From: Acanthornis magna
Taxonomy: Eukaryota > Chordata > Aves > Passeriformes > Acanthizidae
Direction: 5' to 3'
Assembly: GCA_036785705.1 (NCBI GenBank)
Contig: JAWUZG010000332.1
Span: 2,728,001-2,792,000 of the forward strand
DNA: 64,000 nt
Position 1 is the first letter of the stretch, and each line of letters begins with the position of its first letter. This document shows positions 37,411 through 49,287 of this stretch, in pieces. Position numbers and translations under genes: made by a program. The notes beneath the pieces are model-generated. The model was not told where the DNA came from. It worked only from the letters and a program-made list of their open reading frames with translations, and ran no database searches.

Positions 37411-38521
37411 AGAGATTTAGTCTGTCTTTCTCTACATTCCCAACAACATCTCATTTCTACTCAGGAAATATTCATCATTTTGTAAAATGTTCCCCGTTCC
37501 TTTAGTTGCAGCATGGCCAAGGAGTCAAAGAATAAAGCTGTGCTACACATATAAAAACACACACTTACTGAGAGGTTTTATTTAAAACTTTTATTATAAC
37601 CATAGTCACAGCGTGAAAAGTAAGCTCAGTACACCATCACTAACGCAAAAATTCAATTTCGGGGTGCAATAAACACTTTACATGTCTCTCCTTTAAACTG
37701 AGTTTTAACAGACACATCTTTCTGCATCTGTCCAAGTCCTGACATCTAATGGGGATTGTTAATGTTTCACCATCCCGGTGCACTTGATAAATAAGCAACT
37801 TGCAATCCAAAAAACAACACAGAGGTGTTTAACTACCCTCCAAGGTTAATTAAAGACAAAGACTAAAGGGTGTAAAGAAGAAGTTGGATTTTTTTAAGCT
37901 TTTCCTTAGTTTCTAATTTAAGAATTGAGCAACTATTGTATCTTGATATAACACAAACATCAAGTTTTTATTTTAAAGCTCCATGCAGAGGTGTACAGTC
38001 AACTCTTTGCTTTTCCCAGAAGCAAATCCTTGCTTAGGTAAATCCCTAAATCCCAGTAGAAAAGCTGCAGCTTTGCAGCAACTTGAAGCATTCAGGCTGG
38101 GAATTTGTTGTTGCCAGCGCTCACCATTTTCACTATACCAAGAGCAGAGACTGCAGGTGAGATTGGCGTAGCCAAAGAGATGCTCTACACTGAGCCATCA
38201 ACAGAAGAAAAGTAAATAATGACATAGGAACAATTATTAGTAACAGATTTCTGCCCATGACCACAGTTAAACAGCCGCAAATCTATGAACAAACCAAGTT
38301 TTCTGAATCCCACTGCAGAGCTTTGTATTGATTAAAGTGGCTTCCTTCTTTCTATTTTAAGACTCATGACTAAAATAATACCTCTTACGTTGATAATGGA
38401 AGGTGTAGGTACAATGTCCTGGTGGAAGCCTGGCATTTTCCATGACAAAGCGCTGCTTTTATAAGGTTGGAATGTCATTAAACCCAAAAGCTTAGGTTCA
38501 GACTCTAGAAATTTAGTTTAG

Positions 38522-38641
38522 ACAAAAAAAAAAAAAAAAACAAAAAAAACAAAAAAAAAAAAAAAAAAAAAAAAAACAAAAACAAAAAAACAAACAAAAA
38601 AAAAAAAACCAAAAAAAAAAAAAACAAAAAACAAAAAACCA
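38522..38641 (+). repeat. 120-base A/C-only tract, (CAAAA)-like
   Basis: Every base is A or C, with A making up the great majority and the longest A-run 26 bases. C is scattered singly or in pairs. It is either a decayed poly(A)/CAAAA microsatellite or partly a sequencing artefact, since such runs are error-prone. Confidence 0.9.
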
Positions 38642-40630
38642 GACTGAAAAATTTTAGCTTGAGAACAGACATGGTACATCCAATTATGACGCAGGTACCA
38701 ACGTGCAACTTGAAGTAATTCTTAGAATGTAGTTTTTAGGTTTTGAATACAAAATAGAGATTAAGTCACCAAATGACTCATCTTTCCTCTCATCTGGAAA
38801 CAACACAGTCACTTAATTAAAAGTGTGTGTGGTGGTGGGGGGTCTCCAGCCATCAAACTCAGGGTTTAACAGGTTTATATTTTAAAGCTAAAGCCATTTG
38901 TTTCATTCTAACTGAAGTTTTCAGGCACAGGGAGGTGGGGGGTGCAATAGAAAGGCCAAGTTCTCGGCAGTGGTAATGTTAAAATACTGACACCACGTAG
39001 AAGAGTAGATTCCCAAAAACTTTAGAGACAACTAGAATTCCTGACAGTCTGAGCTCCTCGGGGGCAGCACCTATATGGAGCAGCTTTCAAGTCACAGGCC
39101 ACTCATACAAATGTATGTGCTCATACACTATGGATTCTCAGGACATAAAAATGACCAATATTAGACAATTCTTCCAAATAAATACTGTTGTAATTTTCTA
39201 CTTTATTTTTTTATACCCCAAAGGCCCTAACTTAACATTATAGAGGGCAGCAATGCTAATGGCCTTACATCTGACAGTATAAAAACTGGACAAAAAATCC
39301 TAGAGCAAAGGCAAGTGAAAGAAAATCTTTGGTTAAACACACCTGGAAAGGAAATGTGACAGTGAAAAACCTTTTCCACAAAGGCTCAGCAGCTGCTGGC
39401 ACTACAGTCATGGCCTAGTTTCCTATCAATCATCCTATAACTCATGTTTGACTTTCTCTTGAACCATAAATCCAGAATGGTTCTAAGGATCCAAATCCCT
39501 GTAACAAAATCTGACAATCCTCCTTTCTGATTTTTCATTTTTAAATAATATTTACAAACACTTCTACCTACCTTAGCTTAAAAACTGATGGATTTTGAAT
39601 TCAAACCATACTAAATATTTCCCCTCACCAAAATAATGCCACTCAAAGACTTTATATGTCAGTTCACACATTAAATGTGTAATGTATTTTTATGCTGCTA
39701 CTGACCCCTTAAATCAATAATCTGAATTTAAGTCGACTGGAATCACTGCTTTGTCTGTTTGACACTTCTGGCATCTGGAATAGCTTTAGCAATTGCCAAA
39801 TAAACCACAGGACAAAAACTATCAGAAGCAAGACCATGCTCAAGATGAATATATCACTTAAACACATTTAAAGGCAGGATCAGGTATCAGATTTTTTCTT
39901 AACCGAGATTTATCTCCCTTTTTCTTTCCAGCATACTTGCAGCAGCACATGAGACTCCTTTGATTCAAATCAGACAGTCTGGTAATTCCAAGGCAGTGTT
40001 TTTAATTCCTCTTACATAATTAAATTCCAAAAACTGAAATGGAATTATATATTCCATTTTCTATGTCCTAGAATTTCTTAGCACTCCTATGCACCGAAAG
40101 GAAATGTGACAGGATATCACTCACTGCTTCCATTGAAAATTTTCTTAGAGAATGAGGAAACTCAAAATTACTGTGTTCTTAATTAAACTTAAGATTGGAT
40201 AAGATTGTAGAATTAGAAGTTACATTTTGAAAATACTGATCTCACCTCTGAAATAAAGCTCTTGTGATCACATAGCCACCTACAACAGCCATCATACTTC
40301 CAATTTACAAAATGCTTTTAAACATAGCAAAGCTTTTCCCATTCTGACCAACCAGCACCTCAATCCTGTACATTAACTCAGTTCTTTCAGCAGCCTAAAT
40401 CCTCTACAGCATCACTCAAATTTGCCTGTGCTGTAGTCAAATTGCTGTCACCAGTAAAGCTAATGAAGCTGTCGATACCAACAACCCCAAACAAGCCTCA
40501 TGCACAGCCACGAACTTACCCATGCGTACCTTATTTTTCCTGATACAAAGCCACTCCAGAGCCTTTCAGCAGTTTGAGATTTAATCACTGAAGCAACTGA
40601 CTGCACTTTTATTGCAGAACAGTGCTATTT

Positions 40631-40668
40631 AGGAAAAAAAAAGAAAAAAAGAAAAAAAAAAAAAAAGA
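40631..40668 (+). repeat. A-rich purine tract
   Basis: Thirty-six purines in a row, including fifteen consecutive A, then CC. A second A/T-rich stretch follows (40679-40712) with T8 next to A6, which could pair with itself. Confidence 0.8.
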
Positions 40669-40746
40669 CCAAAACACAAAAGAGAGAAAATTTTTTTTAA
40701 AAAAGAAAAAAGTTATATTTATCTATCAATCTGGTAGTTCAAGTGA

Positions 40747-40761
40747 TTTTTTTTTTTTTTT
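40747..40761. repeat. poly(T), 15 bases
   Basis: An uninterrupted T15 run followed by GAGAACAG. No element body is recognised. Seen from the minus strand it is poly(A). Confidence 0.8.
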
Positions 40762-43700
40762 GAGAACAGTCTCAAAACTAATTATATATGCCTTCCTAGC
40801 ATAACTTGGAAACACTTCTTTATACTCAACCTCATAAAACTCTTTTCATGTTACTAATCCTGAATAACTGCTCTGTTCTAAACCACAAGGTTACAACTCA
40901 CTACAAAGCATTTCAGAAATGGAATGGTATGAACTTAAAAATATCCTGACCTTTGTATTCTGTTGAGTTGAAAAATTAGTGCTTTTCTTTGGGACCTCTC
41001 CATGTTGCACACAGTGCGTTGAAAAGGCCAAAGCTTTGGTCTGCTGAATCCAGAGGTGAGCAGTTCCTTATCTGGGGCTGAAATCTTTCCCAGTCCCACC
41101 AAAGCAAAGCCATGGCTCCAAAGTGCATTCCCACCTCCACCATGTGCAAATGAAGGATTATTTCTCTGCCTTCCCCACATGTGTATTACAAGGGGCTGTG
41201 CCCTGATGTTTATTTCCCTATGGAAGGTTTATTTGTAAAGTGGAGAAGGAAGAACTAGGACCAGCCAGCAGAAAGCAGCATCTCTTGTGTCCCTGGTCTT
41301 GGCACGTCCTGGTTCAGCTGGAACCTTGGGCAGAAAGCACTGAGCCTTCTGCAGGCCAAGACAGCGCAGTGCTCCCTCTGAATCTGGAGCTGGACACAGC
41401 AAAGAATCCTGGAAGGACCATCTAAATCCTTCCCAACAACCCTGCTGTAAAGTAAAAAGCTACTCTTAGAACTTTCATCTTCCACAGCTCTAAGGACAAG
41501 AACAAGCTACATGGCATTTGTGGAAAGGCAAGAGGTCAGTGACACAACTGCTGAAGGAAAAGATGCACTCAGACAGGAGGAAAATGCCTTGGTCTCAGAG
41601 TTAAATGGAGCTCTGGAAACAAGATTCCAAGGTACATTACTGGTTATGCCAGTGAATTTTTGTGTGACCTTTATGGCATTTAATCCAAATATTCAGTCCT
41701 CCTGATGGATTGCAGTATTGGAAACCGCAGAGGGTCACACTGTAGATATGAAATCTGGGTTGAGCTTTCTTCACTCCTGTAAACTGAAGGACGTTCTCCT
41801 CAAACACTTCCCACCTTGGAACCACCACTGCAGGGAAGGATAACTTGTTATGTTTGCTACAACTACTTAGATGTCTCAATAAAGATACTGAACACACTCC
41901 TCAAACATCAAAAACGACCATGAATTAAAACAAAATTTAAAAACCCCACTTTTAGCAGTGAACCTGGATAGCATTTGCTATGCTCAGCTCCAGAGGGAGG
42001 CTCGTGTTCCGGCGAAGCATCGGTGCTGTGTGTCACAATTCTAACCCGGGGCACAAAACAGAAGGGTTCCAGATTTGTGTGCCAGCACAGGGACCCCACA
42101 GTCCAGCAGGGACACCAGGGCTCCCAGCCCCTCTGCAGGAAAAACACGCCGAGTTTTACAGGCTGCAGCAGCAAGTTATGGATAGGCTGCACGTTGTAAA
42201 TTCTTTTACCCGTATGGAAATTCCTAATGCTGTGTGGCCCACAGAACGAATATGATCCCCTTGCAAAGGCCCTTCTTCAGAGTTTCCAGCTCCGGCTTTT
42301 TCCTACCATCCTTCCCTGCTTTTCTGAGCAGACCTTTGCAGAGCTGCAGGACCCGAGGATGGGGTGGGGGTAAAAAGGGAAAGAGCTCTCCCAGAGCAGT
42401 GCATTCCATACATTGCTTGGGTAATGGTGCTGTAGTTTGTGTTTGGCTTTAATTCCCTTCCGCCTCATTTAAAATATCAATTCTTAGCTATATTCCTGCC
42501 GAAAACTTGCAATGTTTCATTGTCAATTCCCTCAACTCCCATTTCTCTGAGCACCAAAGGGAAAAACCCTAACAGGCTGGGTTTAGTCACAGCTTTAACG
42601 TTTTGTGAATTCCTTCAGCTGTGTAATGCAAATCTAATATTTTATAAATAGCTTGGGAGAGGGTTCTCAGGTAGTAAAAACCACTGAGTGAATTTAGATT
42701 TCTTTCTGCCCTCCCACCACCATTTTCTTCTTGTTCTCTCTGTTAGGAAGGTCATTAGTCATTTATAAGACCTGTTGGTCCATTATTACCTTCAGACCCC
42801 ATTTGTGCAGCAGAGATGATGCCAAAGTGCTTTGAAGAACAAAACCCAGAACAGATGAGGTGCATTGAGCACACCCTCAGATGGAGGCCCCAGTTCTGTG
42901 CCCTACAAACCCTGTGCCTGATTTCAACCTGTTAAGCAGCTGATATTTTGAAAACTAAGATGCTTCAATTAATCTCTATGTCCTGATTTTTTTTCCCTTT
43001 CTAAGACAATCTTCTTATGCCCAAAGCAAGTTAGAGGATGTTATATTAGTTCCTCTGAAGACTTAGTAACAGGCTTTGAAAATCTTGGGTGTTAAAAATT
43101 TATTCACTTTTGTGGGGTTTGTGACCCCTGGTAAGTAACAGCATCTTTGTCCTCCGTTCATATGAACAGAAGTTAGATTGCACTAACAAAGCTGCCTCTG
43201 AAACATTACAAAGGAATTGTTTCAGAAACCATTGACTAACCAAACAAAAACCTAAATAACCCCAAACCTTCATCTGCTGTCCATCACTATATCTCCAGAG
43301 AGAAAAATTGTATTAAAAACCTCCAGAAAGTTCAAGCATTCAAAACACCACTGCTCTATTAAAGGTGTTTTCTTACTCAGTTCTTTGAAAATATTAATTT
43401 TAAATTAGGTCTGCTGATTTTTTTTCTACTGATACTTTCAAATGCCACAGATGATACCTCTGCAGTGTTATTAATTTGACCCATATACTAAGATACAATA
43501 AAACCCAAGTATGTGTTTCCCTTCAGGTTAATTACTATTTGCCACTAAATTGCTTTTGAGCTGAAAAAATGCTCAGAGGTTAAAAAGGCATTAGAAAGTC
43601 ACACTTTGCCTTGAAGTTAGTAAGAAAAAAAAACAAAAAAACCCCCACCCATTGTGCTATGAAATGCTCTCACTCCACCCCAGACACAAGACAGTTATCT

Positions 43701-45132
43701 CACCCAGGCTGTGAGAAAATGGTTATTTTCTGTTGGCTCGAGGTGCAGCATGGCACGCGACATTTCACAGGGGACAACCTTCAGCCTGCTCGTGTCCCTC
43801 TCTCCTGTGGGTGCAGCCTGTCCGCTCCCTCCTCCCCGGGACAATTTGAGGATATTTGCAGCCACCAACACCCACTTGCTCCTTCTCTGAAACCAAAAAT
43901 CTCCTGCTCTGTGCTGACTTGCTAATTGCCAGAGGGCAATGGCAGGCAAAGGTTTTACACTCAAACCACAAAGAATTTCAGGCCGCATTCAAACAACAAA
44001 GGGTCAGCCAGGTGCTGTCCCATACAAGAAAACAATTTTCTGGTTCTGAACTTTACCTTCTGCTCTCAAGTCCTCCCCAGGGATATTTTTTTCTTTTTGA
44101 CTCATTAAAATAAACACCAGTGGAAGGCAGGGAAAAGAATACAAGCCAATCGAGCTGTGTTAAAACAATGAGATTATTCTTATCAATACAGAATAAATGT
44201 AAGCCAGGAAACTATAAATTCTTAATAAAAGTTTACTAGGTACCCTCGAATTCCTTTACAAAGTCAGCAAGAAACAAGTATTAATCTATAAAGCCATTTT
44301 TCCCCTGCAAAATATTTACAGGGTAGGTAAAGTTTTTCTGACAGGTTTGTTTATTATTTGGAGAACACGCTTCCTGACAGTGAACAATACATATAAGCTC
44401 AAAGCTGACAGTAGCAAACAAATATTCTCCACTTAGATTCAAAAAGAAGTTAAAGTTCATTTGCACAGGGCAGACTGACCTTCAGCACTGCTATTTTCAG
44501 TTAAGAGTTGTCACAAAGCCTGTGCGCACACATGGGTACAGTATAATTCTGGGCACAGCCTGTAAGTTTGAGGGTATTTCAGTCTGTACAGTCACTCCTG
44601 GGCTATGACTCTGTGTGCAGGACAGCATTAGAGGAACGCTGGAGGTGATGAGGTTTGAGTGGCAGAGTCTCCTCTGGCAGAGCCCATGGCGCTCTCCCTG
44701 CTCAGGGACTGTCAGGCAGAACTTCATTTGAGGACACTAAAGCAGTTACATCAGTATCAAAAGGTAAGACTGAATTCAAATATTTTTAGACTGATTTGCT
44801 CCCCCAGTTTTGCCTGAAGACAAAATATTGAAAGGGTGGAGGTTCTTCTAACTAGATGAATTTAGTAATGATGTAAAAAGGGCAAATTTCGTTTTGGAAT
44901 CGTTGCTAAAACAGAAAGCAAAGAGCTTTGGAAGAGGAAACAGATTACACTGCAGCACAAATCAGCCCATTCAATTTAGGAAAAGCCCTTAATGAGTTTG
45001 ACTGCAGCTCCAGAGGGATGAAGCCACTGTGCCATATTTGCTCAGGCTGCTGCTGGTGCCAGGAGGGGCTGAGCTCACAGGGAGCTGCATCCCAGGCACA
45101 GCAACCAACAGGAAATTGTTCTTCCCTTCAAA

Positions 45133-45370
45133 GCCGCGGCCCCTGTGCTCTGTTTGCCGGTTCAAAGTTTAATTAGCCATCCCCGTGCCCTCCGCCCGTG
45201 CACAGCGGGGAAGGCAAAACACTGTCAGGATGGCGTGGAAATGTCACAGGCTGCTGAGAACTCCGCTCTGCCACGGAGCCTCCTCCCTCCCGGCAGGACC
45301 ACATTCCTCAGCTGCTCCAGGGACCCCTCCAACCCAGGCTCCCCAGCTTCAATCCATTCCAATTGGAATG
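45133..45370. promoter_or_regulatory. small CpG-enriched patch ending in a 16-bp palindrome
   Basis: Eleven CpG dinucleotides fall between 45135 and 45291, including CCGCGG at 45134-45139, in a window that is otherwise CpG-poor. At 45355-45370 lies the perfect palindrome CATTCCAATTGGAATG, which contains two CATTCC words facing each other; CATTCC is the core known for TEAD factors. No TATA box, transcription start or exon is evident, and the patch is below usual CpG-island size. One 16-base palindrome is expected by chance in about 64 kb. Confidence 0.2.
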
Positions 45371-46727
45371 CTGATCGATTATGCAACAACATCACATCGT
45401 GATGAAGAGAAACCGCGAGCTTAAAATAATTGCGTTGGACCAGCAAAAAAAAGTATGGATGAATTTGGTGATAGACAACAACAGCACAAATGTGTTTTAG
45501 TGCATAGAAATATACAGAACTATTGGGAAAAAGCCCAAGTACAGTTCTAAAAGGTTTTTCAAGGTCTGTGAAAATCGTGTAATTGAACTGCGTGCCACAG
45601 ATGAGAAGTGTGTTCAAATCTATGGAGAAATTAGAAAGTAGCAGCAAAAGAATTAAATTTACTGAAAGTTTTAAAAGATATTTCCAGTATGGAAATAGTG
45701 AAGGTGAAAGAAGAAAGAAACCCACAGATTCAGGCTCCATAAAATTAGTCCATGGAAATGTAATTACTAGTTTGATGGCATCACCTCAGATTAATAAAAA
45801 ATGAAGAGCATGTCCCATATCTTATCAGCTGCTATTTTTAGGATTTTCATCGATCTGCAGACAATTACTCGGAGCAAAGATAATGACAACTCCAAACCAA
45901 ACCCATATTTATGTAGCAATAAACCCAAATTTCCAGGTCAAGACTGACAGAATTATTGCTGCGAGTTTATTCAGTGTAAAACTGAGTAAGGGACACCATG
46001 GCTGCTGCAGCAGCTTCTCTGCAGAGATGTTTCCCTCTCCTGCACTCATCACCTGCTTTTGAGAAAAAACACTTGTAGATGACTACAGAAATAATTTGCA
46101 GAGCTAGGTGTGTAATGGGAGAGTTTAATTTAGTACTGAACCTCACTCTTGAGAGGAAAGCAATTGCTGTCTCGTTGATCTAGTCAAGAGAGGAAACGAA
46201 ACCAATTAATTGCAGATCTCCCAGAGGCATGGATACAGCCTCTGGCATAACCAGATCCCACCTACAGAGCACTTATGCACATCATCCTGCATGAAAAAAT
46301 GTTTTTTTTTTTCAAAAAAACTACTTGAAGTCTAACATCTAAGTCACCTATTCTGGGAGCTAAGTCAATTCTTTGCACAAATAACAAAAACAAAATGAGA
46401 AAGGAAGGAAAATTCCTTACTCAACTACCTGTGTAAGACTAAAGACTGTTCAAATAGTTTACTTCAGGTTTTAATTTTAACAGAAGTGATTTCTGATTAG
46501 CCAGCACCGTTCCCATTAAACAAAAACATATAAAAACCACAAACCTCGCTTTTATTAGTTTATAGATGGCATTTTGAAGGTTTATCAACTACATTTGCTC
46601 TCAGGAGTAATAGAAAAAAATCAAAATAGAGAAAACTCATCCATTTGAATGCAAAGGGAGGAAAGCAGGAGTTTTACAAACTGATATCCCAGAAGGGCTG
46701 CATTCCTGCCCGACAGAGCACACCTGT

Positions 46728-46744
46728 GCTCTGCTCTGCTCTGC
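46728..46744 (+). repeat. short (GCTCT) tandem repeat
   Basis: Three and a half copies of GCTCT/CTGCT in a GC-richer segment. It is too short to be of clear interest. Confidence 0.6.
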
Positions 46745-48732
46745 AAGAGCAACTTGGTGTAGAAAAGGTCAAGAGGCAAGCTTGATGAGCATGCAAACAC
46801 TGGAGGTAAAGCAGAAAGCAATTTGCCACCTCTCCAGGGCTGCAGATGCTCTAAATTCATAGCATACTTTATCATCAATACAGCCTGGAATAAAGACCAG
46901 ACACCAGAGTGAGTCAGTGCAGAGAACATTCTTTCCTTACATATTTCTAATTTATAAACTAAACTTGGCACCTTAGGAAAAGAACTGCTACTGCCCAGGG
47001 AAAGCAGAAAAAGAGATTGAAAGATATTATGAAGCATAACTTATGATTTCACTTAATCACTACTAAATTTGCACTTGCCAACATCTGAGTACATTTGCAT
47101 ATTTGTAAGTAACATGTTCTAAAGATTAACTGCTTTGCAAAAGAACTGCCATTCAATGTCTGGCTACCTTCTCATTGCTATTTTGGAAAGAGAGAAATAT
47201 TTTACAGCCCCACTTTATTTAGTCCAGCTATCAAAAACTGCTATGGCAGTCCTACAGTTTAAAATGTGCCAAGCTGAAACACAGCCCTGGTATGATTTCA
47301 AGAAGCTTAAGAAATTGTGAAATTACAAAAGGAGCATCTGCATTACAGAGCAGTTTTTAAAAAGAGACAAATTCTAAGCAGCAAAAATTCTCTAGAATAA
47401 TCCACCACTTGATTAATAATTGAATAAACCTACCAACATATTGATACAACAGGAAAACATCAGGGTTATAAAGGGACCAACAGAAGTAACGCTTGGGCAT
47501 GGAACCAGCCACCTGCACTGTGCACACCACAGCACCAGCTTTAAATGCAATCCTGGGCTCCACTTCCTACCAGCAGAACTGTGTTTTGTTCCAATATAAA
47601 ACCACAGACTTCTGACAGCAGGAAGTTCAGAATCCTTCCGCAGGAATCCCATAGAAACCAGGGAGCCTCACAGCCCACAGGCTGTGCCCACTCTCAGGCT
47701 CCTGGTTCATTACAGAAGAGCACATTGCCAAAGAACTGTTAATTTTTAAGGCTACTATTCCCCAGTTTTGGAGCAAATAAATTCTTCCTAGATTCCACAG
47801 CTGTGAAGATAAAAATATATAAATACATCTGATATATGAATGAAATTTCTAGAAGTGTCATTCCTCTCCCACTATCCCACCTACCAAAAAACAGAGAGCA
47901 AGATTTCTGTGATGTACTCAGTGGTTTGGCACTTCTTTAAAAATCTCTTTTTCCAGGCAGAAAACCCATCATACCCATCTCACTTCTACCAATGCTTCTG
48001 TCCAAACCTAGGCAGCAGTTTGGACAGGGCAGAGCGGCTGTTGGATTTTGCTTTTTTCAGCTGTGACTCTCAGCAGCCTCTGAGGACATTGAGCTCTGCT
48101 CCTGCAGCAGACACGGCTCCAGATCTGTTCCAGAGGGGAGTGCTCAGTTACACCATTCAAAAACATTCCCTGTATTTTTTGCTGAACCAGTTTGGCTCTG
48201 GCAGGGGTAAACAGCAGAGGAAAGATGAGGGAGAAGGCAAAGCTGTGCAGTGAGAGCCCCGGAGCTCGGCAGGACACAGTCACCACCACGGGGGCTCTGT
48301 GCCATTCTGGGGTCCAGGCTGAATTAGGACACGACAGACTTTCAGAACTTGTCACATATCCTCCAAGACACTCTTCCAAAAATAACACTGGTCTTACCAT
48401 ATAAACCTGCATGGTTATATATATACACCATGTTTAATTCAGTTATTATATATGATGCCTTGAATTCCCACCGTTCATTTTGCAGCCTTTAACATCCAAT
48501 TTGTTAAATGACTGCTCAGTACAGAAGAGTTTTGCTGCAGCACTAAACACACTATGAGGCGAAAAATACACAACAGATAAGAGGTTTATGTAATTATTTT
48601 CATTTCTGAGGAAACTCAGATAAAACAAATAATTCAATATATTTATATTAACTTTAAAACTTAAAACTTTCATATTAGCCTATTAACTTTAAAAAATAAA
48701 TACTGCTAACTAGTTTTCATTTATTCATTCAT

Positions 48733-48865
48733 CCTTCAAATCAAGGCCCAGTTGGATGGGCCCCAAGCAACCTCCTGTTCCAGTGAGTTGCATCCCTGTC
48801 CATAGCAGGGAGGTTGGAACTAAAAAACCTTTAAGGTTCCTTCCAACCCAAACCACTCTATGATT
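48733..48865 (+). mobile_element. CR1 LINE, 5'-truncated copy with intact 3' end
   Basis: The sequence matches the last part of avian CR1 in order: a TTCAAGGCCAGGTTGGATGGGGCC-like start (here TCAAGGCCCAGTTGGATGGG), the 'gcaacctggt...gtccctgcccatggcagg' segment, GGTTGGAACTA, TTTAAGGTTCCTTCCAACCC and the terminal CACTCTATGATTC. CR1 elements insert after reverse transcription from the 3' end and are usually 5'-truncated, as here. There are point differences and no open frame, so it is an old fixed copy. The terminal octamer repeat is reduced to one copy. It is in sense orientation on the plus strand. Confidence 0.93.
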
Positions 48866-49188
48866 CACATAACTTCTTTTTTTTTTTAATCTTTTTTAAA
48901 GCTGTATAGAACTATGCTTTCATTAATCTTCAAGATTTATTAAGTCAATTAATTTTGAACTAAGACTATCTTGCATCAAGATTTCATCTCCACAGATAAA
49001 TGCAAACATCTGTTTCCATTGTAATTAGTTCATTTAAAAAGGACAGAATTTGTTCTGAACTGTGTATCATAATAAAGTTGCCGAAACGCCTGGTCTAAAA
49101 ACTTTGTGCTGTCCTGAATAAATCAGCACTTAAGCAAGCAAGCTGCTGTCTGCAACAACAAACAACTGCAGTAGGTGTTTTATAAATA
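48866..49188. other. unique AT-rich spacer between two CR1 pieces
   Basis: About 320 bases of AT-rich DNA with T11 at 48877-48887 separate the two CR1 fragments. I see nothing recognisable in it. The T-run could mark the decayed 3' junction of the first copy. Confidence 0.5.
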
Positions 49189-49287
49189 AAGCTGCCCAGG
49201 GAGGTGATGGAGTTCTGTCCTTGGAGATGCTCAAAATCTGTTTGGACACAACCTCAGGCAGGTCGGATTGGATGTCCCTGCCAACGT
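49189..49287 (+). mobile_element. CR1 LINE fragment, lacking the 3' end
   Basis: AAGCTGCCCAGGGAGGTG, TCCTTGGAGATGCTCAAAA, CTGTTTGGACACAACCT and GGATGTCCCTGCC follow in order, as in the CR1 3' untranslated region of the type that reads 'ggctgcccagagaggctgtggagtctcc...ggagatattcaaaacccacctggacac'. The downstream 'ggttggactagatgatctccagaggtcccttccaa' part is not found, so this is an internal remnant or a copy whose 3' end has decayed or been deleted. It belongs to a different subfamily type from the copy at 48733-48865 and is in the same orientation. Confidence 0.8.

Larger units (their letters stand above)
37411..48732. other. unique non-coding DNA, no gene recognised
   Basis: The stretch holds several low-complexity tracts (38522-38641, 40631-40668, 40747-40761, 46302-46312) and GC-richer patches near 41240-41420, 41960-42170, 43740-43900 and 45120-45320. 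Minus-strand frames at 45225-45740 (171 codons) and 46621-47037 (138 codons) are hydrophobic or leucine- and serine-rich and have no recognised domain. AATAAAGCTGTGC at 37531-37543 is a poly(A)-signal-like word but no transcript end is otherwise indicated. Confidence 0.5.

Noticed and set aside
45225..45740. Minus-strand open frame of 171 codons with hydrophobic segments
   Set aside because: Hydrophobicity comes from A-rich plus-strand DNA read as TTT/CTT codons. The GC-rich part lies over the CpG patch and has no domain.
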